Positions 32,693-41,824 of a DNA stretch of 64,000 nucleotides are shown here, in pieces. A model generated the notes under the pieces. It did no database searches. It had not been told where the DNA came from and saw only the letters and a program-made list of their open reading frames with translations. Numbering within the stretch: position 1 is the stretch's first letter; each line of letters opens with the position of its first letter. A program made the translations under genes and the position numbers. This DNA comes from Sphingobacteruim zhuxiongii. Lineage in GTDB: Bacteria > Bacteroidota > Bacteroidia > Sphingobacteriales > Sphingobacteriaceae. The DNA lies in the NCBI RefSeq assembly GCF_009557615.1, contig NZ_CP045652.1, positions 1,922,001-1,986,000 of the forward strand, in the 5' to 3' direction.

Positions 32693-34771
32693 TTAATTGT
32701 TCAAAAGTACTTTGCTCTTCGATTTTTGCGCTGTTTTGTAGGTTTTAATTTTTGCGTTTTCCGCCTCAATATCCTTCGATGAAAATGTATCGCCAGCAAT
32801 ATCGCGGATACTGTGCATATGAATGTCGGCCTGCGCTAATGCGGCTGCTAACGTTAAATCGCCCCAGTTGATAATGCTAGGAATATGGATAGCCTGACTG
32901 TAATAGCTGTCTAACTTCGCTTTTCGAACAACATAACTAATCGGCGCATCGTAGGTGTCTACCTGATTTATTTGCTTATTGAGTGCGGACGCTAGAATGG
33001 CTGCAACACCGAGTTCTTTATGCGCCTGAATGTCGATGGATTGCGCCGCAAGTTCCTGTTTTGTGAAATTTGCTAAATGTGCAATTTCTTCAGTCCATAG
33101 CCCCATCATACTGCGTCCCAACCAATGTTGGGATCGTGAAAGGGTATGCAATTTTGGGAGCCCGTTATCAAATTTCTGACCTACACTTGAGGAGTTGATT
33201 CCGAGGCCTGTCAAATCTGCAAGTAGGATCCCATAGCCCGCATCTCTGTATTTGCGGACTATATCGTTTAACTCCTTTTTGCTAAGTTCAGCGGCAAATA
33301 TAAGTTTGAATTTTGTCGATTTGGCGGGATTGCTCACCAGTGTATTTAACTCGTGCCCATTGGCTAGGGAGATATCGTATTTGCTCCAGGTATCATTGAT
33401 TTCTGTTTTACTGTTTTTATAGGCCTTCTGTTCCAGAGCATCAATTTGTAAATGCTGCTGCAGAACTTGAAGATGCTGATCACGATTGATTTTCTTAAGA
33501 TCTATATTTCTAAGTAACGTTGCGGCAGTTTGTTGGCAGTAGGTCTCCGTGGTTAATACCTCAGGAACCCTTTTTCCCTTTTCAAATACCTGTAAGGTTT
33601 CTTGGCTCAGGGTCGATAGATTCGGGTAATTGCCAGCCGTTGCTGCAGTTTTGTTGAGTAGATTTTCATTAAACCAGCTAATCATTGCTCTACGTTGATC
33701 CGCCCAGTAACCATGGGTGGTGTTAAATAGCTGATAAGAGAGGTTAGATTCAGCATTATGGAGCTTGTAGATTTGATTGGCAGTTCTATAGGATCTGAAC
33801 ATTTCACTTGGGAAAAACGCTTTGTTGCTATCGTGAAGCGCGTTGAATAGGCTTAATTTTCGCGGCGCCACTAACCCTAGTATTTCAGATTCCTCTAGGA
33901 AGGTGAGTCCGTCGGGAAGCAATTCGCAGATGCAATTTGCATTCATGACATAGGACTCGAATGTTCCGACAGACACAACAGGAATGGCAGCTTTGATACG
34001 ATCGTCGACTGCTGAAATCCACATCGTTTGATTTCCACCGCCACTGGCACCTGTTGCGGCAATCAAATTTTTGTCGACATAATTCAACGAGGAGAGCAAA
34101 TCTATGGCTCGGATGTTATCGGTAATCTGCATCCCCATCAATGTCTCCCCAACATCGAGTAGGTGTCCCCCCATATGGGAGCCGTGGTACTCAAAGTTTA
34201 GATGTTCAGTGCTTCGTTCGCCGGCACCCCAAGGATCGACAAGTAGAGCGACATAACCGTTTTTCGCAAGGTCTTGTCCTAAGAGTTGATAATTGTCATA
34301 AAACTTGCCGTTCCTAGAATGTCCCATCATTACGAGGACTGCCGGAAATGGACCATTTCCTTCTGGAACGTATAGATTCGCAGTTGTGAAGGTACTAGGG
34401 CGGGTTTGGAAAGTAATATTCTTGAGCGTAAATCCTTTAAAATCTTGTGCCTTGTGTTCGGTATAAACTAAGGGAAGATCAGGAAATCGCTTATAGTTTG
34501 TTTTTTTTTGTATAAACTGATGGATTGCGGCTTTTCGATTTTGCCACTGCGTTAGATTTTGAGGGGCGATAAATTTTTTGAATTGTCTCGCTGCTTCTAG
34601 TGTGAGGCTATTAGATAAAACATCATAGTCGGATTCGTTGATGATCTTTGGGATGCTATCGTTGTTCTTTGACATATGGTTAAGGTTAGCAAATGTGTGA
34701 AAGGAACTCGCCATTAGGATGGCGGATGCACCAAACAGAAATAAGGAAGATGACTTCAAAAATGCGCTCAT
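32693..34771 (-). CDS. secreted double alpha/beta hydrolase (acetylxylan-esterase-like)
   Basis: A 692-residue exported protein with a signal peptide ending in SFHTFA (about residue 28). The first half (about 90-380) is a full alpha/beta hydrolase of the type found with SusCD loci: VLVMMGHSRNGK, LLVDPWGAGER, nucleophile motif ATGASGGGNQ, and a C-terminal THGYW histidine. The second half (about 400-692) has the outline of another hydrolase domain (LIFAAELSKKELNDIVRKYRDAGYG, HWLGRSMMGLW), but the place where a nucleophile elbow would be reads IQAHKELGVAAILASAL with no GxSxG. It is transcribed divergently from SusC at 34979, so the two may share control. Likely deacetylates oligosaccharides; substrate unknown. 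Confidence 0.78.
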   Translation of the reverse strand: MSAFLKSSSLFLFGASAILMASSFHTFANLNHMSKNNDSIPKIINESDYDVLSNSLTLEAARQFKKFIAPQNLTQWQNRKAAIHQFIQKKTNYKRFPDLPLVYTEHKAQDFKGFTLKNITFQTRPSTFTTANLYVPEGNGPFPAVLVMMGHSRNGKFYDNYQLLGQDLAKNGYVALLVDPWGAGERSTEHLNFEYHGSHMGGHLLDVGETLMGMQITDNIRAIDLLSSLNYVDKNLIAATGASGGGNQTMWISAVDDRIKAAIPVVSVGTFESYVMNANCICELLPDGLTFLEESEILGLVAPRKLSLFNALHDSNKAFFPSEMFRSYRTANQIYKLHNAESNLSYQLFNTTHGYWADQRRAMISWFNENLLNKTAATAGNYPNLSTLSQETLQVFEKGKRVPEVLTTETYCQQTAATLLRNIDLKKINRDQHLQVLQQHLQIDALEQKAYKNSKTEINDTWSKYDISLANGHELNTLVSNPAKSTKFKLIFAAELSKKELNDIVRKYRDAGYGILLADLTGLGINSSSVGQKFDNGLPKLHTLSRSQHWLGRSMMGLWTEEIAHLANFTKQELAAQSIDIQAHKELGVAAILASALNKQINQVDTYDAPISYVVRKAKLDSYYSQAIHIPSIINWGDLTLAAALAQADIHMHSIRDIAGDTFSSKDIEAENAKIKTYKTAQKSKSKVLLNN

Positions 34772-34978
34772 AATCTATCGGTTGTTAGGTAAGTAAACTG
34801 GTGATTTACAATACAAGTTTATCGAATTTATTGGGATAAATAAAAAAAATCGTCGGCAACGATTGCGTTAAAAAATAGAACATGTATAGTCAAGTTGTTG
34901 CGGTTTAATATTTAATATTGTATAACCTAGGTGCTCGATCACAGACACTTACACTAAATCGCCAATAAATCAAAAATT

Positions 34979-37900
34979 ATGAGAAAAATCAGTTTAGTAC
35001 TTATTGTACCAATTTTGGCATTCTCATCCCAATCGATTGCTAATAGCCATTTCTTATTCGGATCTGGAATTTCCAGTTCTGTGCTTTGGACTCAACAAAG
35101 CGTTCAAGGAAGGGTCGTTGCATCGGATACAGATGAACCCTTAGTTGGTGTAACGGTTTCCTTGAAAGGTAAACAAGGAAGCACGATTACAAATTCTGAA
35201 GGACATTTTACGATTGCTGCAAATCGGGGAGATGTGCTTGTATTTTCCATGTTAAATTTCGCGAAGTTTGAACTGCCCGTTGGTGCGGAAAGCGTCGATC
35301 TTCGGATTGCTTTGGAGCGCTCAAGCGAAGGACTGGATGAGGTTGTTGTTGTGGGGTATGGTGTCCAAAAGAAAGCCACATTGACCGGCTCTGTTGCTTC
35401 TGTGCAGGGAGATGTATTAAAACGAAGCCCTGCAGTCAGTGTGACGAATTCTCTTTCCGGTTTAATGCCTGGATTGATTGCACTAAACCGATCTGGAGAG
35501 CCCGGCGCTGATGTTTCATCCCTATTGATTCGTGGTGTAAACACCACTGGAACTACCAGTCCGCTCGTGGTAGTGGATGGTATTCAGAATCCTTCAGGCT
35601 GGCAGCGAATCAATCAGAACGATATTGAGTCAATCAATATTTTAAAAGACGCATCTGCCGCCATCTACGGTGCTCAGGCTGCTAATGGGGTTATCTTAAT
35701 TACAACAAAGCGCGGGAAATCGGGAAAACCGGTTATTAATTATTCGATGAATATTGGCATGGGCCAGCCAACACGAACACCGAAGTTAGCAAGTTCTGCA
35801 GTGTTTGCAGACTATGTGAATGATTTGTTGATTCAAAGCGGACAGGATCCGCGGTATACCGATGCGGAGATTGAAAAATTCCGTCTTGGTAACGATCCGA
35901 ATTATCCGAATATCAATTGGTATGATGAGGTGCTAAAGAATATATCTACTCAGCAGATACATAACCTCAATTTGCGAGGCGGTAGTGAGAAGGTCCGATA
36001 TTCGATTTCTGGTTCCTACAGTAATCAAAATAGTATTTTTAAGAAGGGTATTCATGACTATGATGGCTTTACTGTGCGATCCAATATTGATGCGGATGTC
36101 ACGAAAGACTTTACAGTATCTGTTGATTTGAATTCGGTCTATAATAATCGTGTTCGTCCCGGTACAGTAGATCCTTGGTATTGGCTGAATGGATTGCCAA
36201 TGGTTCCTGTTTATTATGAAAATGGATTACCTTCTGCCGGGATAGAGAATGGATATAATCCTTCAGTTATGGCAAGTGACGCTGCAGGAAAGAATAGTAT
36301 AGTTGATAAGAATTATAATATTAAAGGAGGCTTTAATTGGAAAATCCCCAAGGTCGAAGGCTTAGAACTCAATGGATATTTAGTTTATACAGATGGTTAT
36401 GGTTTCAACAAGAATTGGCGGACACCATGGAAGGTCTATAATTATGATTCGACGAACGATACCTATATTCCGATGACTGGAGGCGCTATTGTGAGCCCTG
36501 ATTTGAACATCCGTACAGACAAGAGCGACGGTATGTTTTATAATTTGAAGTTAAGCTACCACCGAACTTTTAAAGACCATTTCATTAGCGCATTTGTTGC
36601 TGGCGAGCAATCCAGCTCGAAGTCCAATTATCAAAGGAGTTTTCGCAGGAACTTCTTGTCAACAGCCATTGATGAGTTGTTTGCTGGAGATCCGGCAACA
36701 CAAGAGTCTGACGGGATGTCTTATGACTTCGGCAGGCAGAGTGTATTCGGCCGCCTGAGTTATAACTACAAGGAGAAATACCTCGTGGATATGAATGCTC
36801 GATTTGATGGCTCATATGCCTTTGCGCCGAAGAAACGTTTTGGGTTTTTTCCAGGGATCTCAGTGGCATGGGTCGCTTCAAAGGATCTTTTTCCGGAGTC
36901 CACTGTAGTTAATGATTTAAAAATTAGAGGATCTGTTGGGCAGCTGGGTAACGATCAGATAAATCCCTATCAATATCTAGCTTCATATAATTTAGGACTT
37001 CAATATGGTTATCATTTTGGACAAACACCAAAGTCAAGTTTAGGTTCTATTCCGAATGTGACACCTAACCCAGATATAACTTGGGAGGTCGCTACTATTT
37101 CTAATATTGGTTTGGATGCCTCTTTCCTAAATAGAACATTTGAATTGACCTTTGATGTGTTCAAGCAAAACAGATCCAATATCCTCGCATTACGAGATTT
37201 AGAAATCCCTGCCTATACCTCACTATCACTACCGACAGAAAATATTGGAGAGGTAGAAAATAGGGGAATTGAGACAGGGTTGAAATACAATCGCTTGGCG
37301 GCTGGAGATTTTAAATTTAGTCTAGGAGGTAATTTTGGTTATTCGAAGAATAAGGTGATCAGTTTGAGTGAGGCGAGTAATGTACCAGACTATCAAAAGG
37401 CGGAAGGGAAGCTTGTGGGTGCCGAGCTGTATTATCAGGCTATAGGTGTTATCCGTACGGAGGAGCAGCTCAATGGTTCGCCTATATTTCCGGGTTCGAA
37501 AGTTGGGGATTTACAATATCAGGATATCAATGGTAATGGGGTTATTGATGCTGGAGATCGGATGCGTATGGATCGTTCTAATATACCTCAGATTACTTTT
37601 GGTTTGAATGCTCATTTTCAATATCGGAACTTTTCCTTATTTATGAATTTTGCAGGTCAAGCAAAGGCATGGCAATACTATCATCAAAATGCTAGAATTG
37701 GGGTGAATGGTCTGGAAGATCTTATCGTCAATCGCTGGCGTCCAGGTAGCATGGATTCCAAATATCCGCGTGTTCCTACTTTAACGAGCCCTGGGGAGCC
37801 AAGTGCACTGGTGAGTACCTTCTGGTTACAGAACGCATCCTTCTTGCGCTTGAAGACTTTAGAACTTGGATATGATTTAGATCCAAATTTGATTAGCCAG

Positions 37901-38053
37901 TTGAAGTTGAGTAGCGCTCGTGTTTTTGTGAATGGGAATAACCTATTTACATTATCGGAGATCAAGTGGTATGACCCTGAGGGTACTTCCGACCGCGGTA
38001 CCTTCTATCCACAAAGCAAGGTGTTTAATATAGGTTTGAGTGTTGCCTTTTAA
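34979..38053 (+). CDS. SusC/RagA-family TonB-linked outer-membrane transporter (locus C)
   Basis: A 1024-residue SusC-type transporter. The signal peptide is followed by a short linker (SHFLFGSGISSS), a carboxypeptidase-regulatory-like domain (about 42-115), TonB box DEVVVVGYG (about 120-128), a plug with LSGLMPGLIALNRSG, LLIRGVNTTG, PLVVVDGIQNP and AQAANGVILITTKRGK, and a barrel finishing GLSVAF. The ATG at 34979 lies in CAAAAATT-ATG, typical of this genome. SusD follows by 11 bp. No glycoside hydrolase is linked; the divergent hydrolase at 32693 is the only nearby enzyme. The 207-bp divergent promoter region contains TAATATTG (34913-34920), one mismatch from TAnnTTTG. Confidence 0.95.
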   Translation: MRKISLVLIVPILAFSSQSIANSHFLFGSGISSSVLWTQQSVQGRVVASDTDEPLVGVTVSLKGKQGSTITNSEGHFTIAANRGDVLVFSMLNFAKFELPVGAESVDLRIALERSSEGLDEVVVVGYGVQKKATLTGSVASVQGDVLKRSPAVSVTNSLSGLMPGLIALNRSGEPGADVSSLLIRGVNTTGTTSPLVVVDGIQNPSGWQRINQNDIESINILKDASAAIYGAQAANGVILITTKRGKSGKPVINYSMNIGMGQPTRTPKLASSAVFADYVNDLLIQSGQDPRYTDAEIEKFRLGNDPNYPNINWYDEVLKNISTQQIHNLNLRGGSEKVRYSISGSYSNQNSIFKKGIHDYDGFTVRSNIDADVTKDFTVSVDLNSVYNNRVRPGTVDPWYWLNGLPMVPVYYENGLPSAGIENGYNPSVMASDAAGKNSIVDKNYNIKGGFNWKIPKVEGLELNGYLVYTDGYGFNKNWRTPWKVYNYDSTNDTYIPMTGGAIVSPDLNIRTDKSDGMFYNLKLSYHRTFKDHFISAFVAGEQSSSKSNYQRSFRRNFLSTAIDELFAGDPATQESDGMSYDFGRQSVFGRLSYNYKEKYLVDMNARFDGSYAFAPKKRFGFFPGISVAWVASKDLFPESTVVNDLKIRGSVGQLGNDQINPYQYLASYNLGLQYGYHFGQTPKSSLGSIPNVTPNPDITWEVATISNIGLDASFLNRTFELTFDVFKQNRSNILALRDLEIPAYTSLSLPTENIGEVENRGIETGLKYNRLAAGDFKFSLGGNFGYSKNKVISLSEASNVPDYQKAEGKLVGAELYYQAIGVIRTEEQLNGSPIFPGSKVGDLQYQDINGNGVIDAGDRMRMDRSNIPQITFGLNAHFQYRNFSLFMNFAGQAKAWQYYHQNARIGVNGLEDLIVNRWRPGSMDSKYPRVPTLTSPGEPSALVSTFWLQNASFLRLKTLELGYDLDPNLISQLKLSSARVFVNGNNLFTLSEIKWYDPEGTSDRGTFYPQSKVFNIGLSVAF

Positions 38054-38064
38054 GAATTTACGTT

Positions 38065-39750
38065 ATGAAAAGATATATATTATCAAATACTAGAAAATGG
38101 TTAATCGTTGTGTTTAGCTGTTTTTCGCTGGTTTCCTGTGATATGGATGTACTGGATACTGTACCCAGTGATCGCTTTAGTGAGGATGCCATTTGGGATG
38201 ATCCAGCCTTGATTGAAACTTTTGTGTCGAGTACCTATCGATCAATCCCTAATGGATTTCGTTATAGTTTTTATAATCTATCGGTGATGGTTGATGAGTT
38301 GAATGCAAGAAATAATGCATGGCTTTATGCCTATTGGGGTGGCAACCTGACGGCAGACAATTTAGGCATTGCTAATTATTGGAGTGCGGTAGCTACTGGA
38401 ACGAATACAAATCAGAACTACTGGACAACAATTAATCGTACGAATATTTTCTTTCAAAATATCGAACGTGAACGCAGTAAAGAATTAGCGCCTGAGACTC
38501 GCGATCGTATGATTGGTGAAATGAAAGTCATTCGTGCGAAGAGTTATTTTGAATTGATTAGTTTGTTTGGCGGAGTTCCCTTAATTACGAAGCCTTTTAA
38601 CTTGAAAGATGATTTCAAACTTAAACGCAATACGTATAACGAGGTAATGGTTTTTCTGTTGAAGGAAGTGGAAGAAGCTATTAACTTACTTCCTATGGAA
38701 TATGACGCTGCAAATAAGGGCAGAATTAGCAAGGGAGCTGCGATGGCTTTGAAGTCTCGTGCGATGTTATATCGTGCTAGCCCACTAAATAATCCGCAGA
38801 ACGACCGATCCTTGTGGGAGGCTGCTGCAAATGCCGCAAAAGATGTGATCGATTTGAAGAAGTATCGTCTATTTCCAGATTATCGTACCTATTTTCTGGA
38901 AGAGAATATCTACAATTCGGAATCGATTTGGCAGCGCCCTTTCAACCAGTTAATCAGTCCAGAGGCTGTTTATTTAGAGCTTGCTTCATATCCTAATGGA
39001 TATAATGGATTTGGTCAGATACATCCTTTGCAGAACTTGGTAGATGATTTTGAAACGACGCGAGGGCTAATGCCAGAGAATGACCCATTGTTTAGTGATC
39101 AAGATCCGTATAAGGATCGAGATCCTCGATTCTATGCGACGATACTACATGATGGTATGGTTTGGAAAGGTCGGGAAGTAGAGACTTTTTTACCGGGAGG
39201 GAAGGATTCCAACGAAGGGCCAATTTCTCCTTGGAATGCATCGGAAACTGGCTATTATCCGAGAAAGTTTGTCAATGAGCGGATCAATAATCCGAGTTCA
39301 TCGAATATGTCACAAACGCCGTGGACGTTCTTTCGCTATGCGGAGATTTTACTAAACTTCGCAGAGGCGAACTATTTCTTGGGGAATGAACAAATTGCAC
39401 GCGATTATTTAAATATGGTTCGTAGTCGAGAGAGTGTAAATCAACCAAATATTCCCGCTAGTACATCCGGATCGGCTTTATTTGATCGCATCGTTAATGA
39501 GCGTCGTGTGGAGTTAGTTTTTGAAATGCATCGTTGGTATGATCTTCGACGATGGAAGATTGCTCCAAAAGTGTTGAATACAGACTTTTTGCGCATGGAT
39601 ATTCGCAAGAATATAACATCAGGCGTGAAAACCTATAAGAAAGTGGTTTGGAAAAAGGCGGTATTTACTGATAAGGATTATTTATTGCCGATTCCTCAAG
39701 ATGAGATCGACAAGAACGAGCTATTAACGCAGAATCCAGGATATAATTAG
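38065..39750 (+). CDS. SusD/RagB-family glycan-binding lipoprotein (locus C)
   Basis: A 561-residue lipoprotein, lipobox LVSC with Cys25, then DMDVLDTVPSDRFSEDAIW. The central helical region contains GEMKVIRAKSYFELISLFGGVPLI, and the C-terminal half WTFFRYAEILLNFAEANYFLG, VNERRVELVFEMHRWYDLRRW, then YLLPIPQDEIDKN...NPGY, which is the conserved RagB/SusD ending. The length is typical. It sits 11 bp after SusC and ends the operon; the terminator at 39763 follows the stop by 12 bp. Its partner SusC and the divergent double hydrolase define a small third utilisation locus. Confidence 0.95.
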   Translation: MKRYILSNTRKWLIVVFSCFSLVSCDMDVLDTVPSDRFSEDAIWDDPALIETFVSSTYRSIPNGFRYSFYNLSVMVDELNARNNAWLYAYWGGNLTADNLGIANYWSAVATGTNTNQNYWTTINRTNIFFQNIERERSKELAPETRDRMIGEMKVIRAKSYFELISLFGGVPLITKPFNLKDDFKLKRNTYNEVMVFLLKEVEEAINLLPMEYDAANKGRISKGAAMALKSRAMLYRASPLNNPQNDRSLWEAAANAAKDVIDLKKYRLFPDYRTYFLEENIYNSESIWQRPFNQLISPEAVYLELASYPNGYNGFGQIHPLQNLVDDFETTRGLMPENDPLFSDQDPYKDRDPRFYATILHDGMVWKGREVETFLPGGKDSNEGPISPWNASETGYYPRKFVNERINNPSSSNMSQTPWTFFRYAEILLNFAEANYFLGNEQIARDYLNMVRSRESVNQPNIPASTSGSALFDRIVNERRVELVFEMHRWYDLRRWKIAPKVLNTDFLRMDIRKNITSGVKTYKKVVWKKAVFTDKDYLLPIPQDEIDKNELLTQNPGYN

Positions 39751-39762
39751 GAGATAAATGGA

Positions 39763-39784
39763 GAGGCAATATATTTATTGCCTC
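39763..39784. terminator. bidirectional terminator between SusD (locus C) and the WYL regulator
   Basis: GAGGCAA (39763-39769) pairs with TTGCCTC (39778-39784) around an 8-nt loop, followed by TTATTTATTT. It is placed directly between the stop codons of two convergent genes and serves both. Confidence 0.8.
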
Positions 39785-40756
39785 TTATTTATTTGTGTTT
39801 TCAATAGCCTGTTCGAGGATGTTTTTCAGGTTTTGTTTGAGCTCTGCTGGTTCAAGAATGGTGACAAAATCTGCGAACATCATCATCCATCGTGGGAATT
39901 CAATTGCTATATCTTTGCTTTGAAAAGTCATCTCGACTTGATCATCGATTATTCTTTCGGATTCAAAGCCGTAATGTTTTCGCTCCCATTTTAAGTGGTT
40001 GGCGACTTTCTTCCCCATAATAAGTTTGACAGTCGTTTTTGGTCGTTCGGTGTTTTTATGACTTTTTAAATATGCGGCAATAGAGATGTGCTCCTTACTA
40101 AAGTTGTTTTCCGTAAGTCCGGCTTCAAGTATTCTGTCACTTCGAAATTGGCGAAAGTCTTGTCGAATTAAGCAATAAGCTACTATATACCAAAATCCAC
40201 CTTCATGATAGATACCGATGGGTTCAAGCGTACGCTCTTTTCCCTCTTCATCATTAATACCTTGGTATTTGACAAAGAGTTGTTTCTTGTGGGAGATGCT
40301 TTCTAAGGTGCTGCTCAGTGCATGGGGTACCTGCTCAAGAAAGGGAGGCATGGACTGTTGCTGCATAATAATCTGATTTTCTACTGTAGATAACAAGTCC
40401 TTATCGTGCGATTTTAGGATAGCCTTGATCTTCAATAGGGCGGAGCTATACTGTTTTGCACTTTCTTTATCTAAGAATTTTTGTGTTAACTTCTCGGTAG
40501 CGACAAAAGATAGGGCCTCTTCTTTACTGAAACTTATCGGCGGTAGTTTATAGCCCTCCATGATGGAATAGCCTGTGCCAGCCTCTCCAATTAATGGTAC
40601 ACCAGCTTGCTCTAAACTCTTAATATCGCGATAGATAGTTCTTAGGCTGACATCAAATCGATCCGCCAGTTCTTGCGCTCGTACAACGCGTTTCGACTGC
40701 AATTGGATCAGGATATCGACGATGCGATCGAAACGTTTCTTAAGGTCTACAGACAT
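39785..40756 (-). CDS. WYL-domain transcriptional regulator (YafY/DeoR-like)
   Basis: A 323-residue regulator. The N-terminal helix-turn-helix (HTH_11 type) reads RIVDILIQLQSKRVVRAQELADRF then SLRTIYRDIKSLEQAGVPL. A middle helical region is followed by a WYL ligand-binding domain (about 145-230) with EPIGIYHEGGFWYIVAYC and RQFRSDRI, and a C-terminal extension. Such proteins often sense nucleic-acid or nucleotide ligands and act as repressors. It lies 18 bp downstream of the metallo-hydrolase gene on the same strand and is probably co-transcribed, so the hydrolase may be its target or functional partner. Confidence 0.9.
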   Translation of the reverse strand: MSVDLKKRFDRIVDILIQLQSKRVVRAQELADRFDVSLRTIYRDIKSLEQAGVPLIGEAGTGYSIMEGYKLPPISFSKEEALSFVATEKLTQKFLDKESAKQYSSALLKIKAILKSHDKDLLSTVENQIIMQQQSMPPFLEQVPHALSSTLESISHKKQLFVKYQGINDEEGKERTLEPIGIYHEGGFWYIVAYCLIRQDFRQFRSDRILEAGLTENNFSKEHISIAAYLKSHKNTERPKTTVKLIMGKKVANHLKWERKHYGFESERIIDDQVEMTFQSKDIAIEFPRWMMMFADFVTILEPAELKQNLKNILEQAIENTNK

Positions 40757-40774
40757 AATAAGTTGACAAAAGCG

Positions 40775-41617
40775 TTATCCAAGATCGGCTAATTTAAAGG
40801 TGTCCTTTACACGTATTCCTTTTTCCGTATGTTGCAGGGTACAGCATTCGTGTACCGAATCATGTTCTAAGAACAGAATGTATTCCTTATCGACAATTTC
40901 TTGCCAATATGATTTTCGTTCATCCATCGTTACCAATGGGCGAACATCGTAACTCATAACATAGGCTAGGGGGATATGCCCTACAGAGGGCAGTAAATCG
41001 GCCATATAAAGTAAGGTCTTGTCTTTGTATGTTATTTGCGGTAACATCATGGCTTCTGTATGTCCATAAGCAAAGCGCATCTGGATTTCCGTATCGTATT
41101 GGGGCTGCTCTTCGGAGATGAAATGGAGCTGTCCCGATTCTTGAATCGGAAGTATGTTTTCTTTCAAAAATGAAGCTTTCTCTCTAGGATTAGGATCTAC
41201 TGTTGCCCAACGCCAATGCTTCTCATTTGACCAAAAGCGCGCATTTTTAAAGGCAGGTACAAGCTTTTCACCTTCGCGAAGAATTGCTCCTCCACAATGG
41301 TCAAAGTGTAAATGTGTTAAAATAACATCGGTAATATCATCGCGATGGAAGCCATATTTTGCCAAAGAGTTGTCGATGGTGTCGTCTCCATGAAGGAAAT
41401 AGTGTCCGAAGAATTTTGCGTCTTGTTTATCGCCCAATGCGGTGTCAACTAAAGTTAGGCGTTTACCATCTTCAATCAAAAGCAGACGGGTAGCCCATGT
41501 ACATAGGTTATTGCTGTCTGCAGGATTTGTCTTTTGCCAAATGGATTTTGGTACGACGCCAAACATTGCGCCGCCATCTAGTTTGAAAAATCCCGTATCA
41601 ATGCTATATAATTTCAT
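40775..41617 (-). CDS. metallo-beta-lactamase-fold hydrolase
   Basis: A 280-residue MBL-fold enzyme. The zinc-binding HxHxDH motif is His102-Leu-His104-Phe-Asp106-His107, followed by FAYGHTEAMM (third histidine), MADLLPS (bridging aspartate) and FLEHDSVHE near the C-terminus. This layout resembles lactonase-like MBL proteins (AHL-lactonase family) but also many uncharacterised hydrolases, so the substrate is open. No signal peptide is present, so it is cytoplasmic. The gene is the first of a two-gene leftward unit with the WYL regulator; the upstream 207 bp before GSIII hold the GSIII terminator and its own promoter. Confidence 0.85.
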   Translation of the reverse strand: MKLYSIDTGFFKLDGGAMFGVVPKSIWQKTNPADSNNLCTWATRLLLIEDGKRLTLVDTALGDKQDAKFFGHYFLHGDDTIDNSLAKYGFHRDDITDVILTHLHFDHCGGAILREGEKLVPAFKNARFWSNEKHWRWATVDPNPREKASFLKENILPIQESGQLHFISEEQPQYDTEIQMRFAYGHTEAMMLPQITYKDKTLLYMADLLPSVGHIPLAYVMSYDVRPLVTMDERKSYWQEIVDKEYILFLEHDSVHECCTLQHTEKGIRVKDTFKLADLG

Positions 41618-41778
41618 TCTTCCCCAATTTGATTAATGTTTCTATAAAATTGCTGTTTTCATTGATGGAAAGCAAACTGCCAGGCGATTGTTTTTTATAA
41701 TGCTTGCTTTTTTGTTACTGATTCCGATTTAATACAGCTTTTTTCAGGATATCGGCAGCAGATATAAGCTATAAATAA

Positions 41779-41805
41779 AAATAGCCGTGTCTTACACGGC
41801 TATTT
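41779..41805. terminator. terminator of the glutamine synthetase gene
   Basis: A perfect 12-bp stem AAATAGCCGTGT / ACACGGCTATTT with a 3-nt loop (41779-41805). It is 19 bp downstream of the leftward GSIII stop codon; on the minus strand it is followed by TTTATTTATAG. Confidence 0.88.
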
Positions 41806-41824
41806 ACTCTAGGAGTTGTATTTT

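Noticed and set aside
35104..35547. 147-residue antisense frame within the SusC gene of locus C
   Set aside because: Overlaps the plug-domain region of a clearly real SusC. Similar antisense frames occur within kdpA, kdpB and the glutamine synthetase gene and are shadows of coding sequence.
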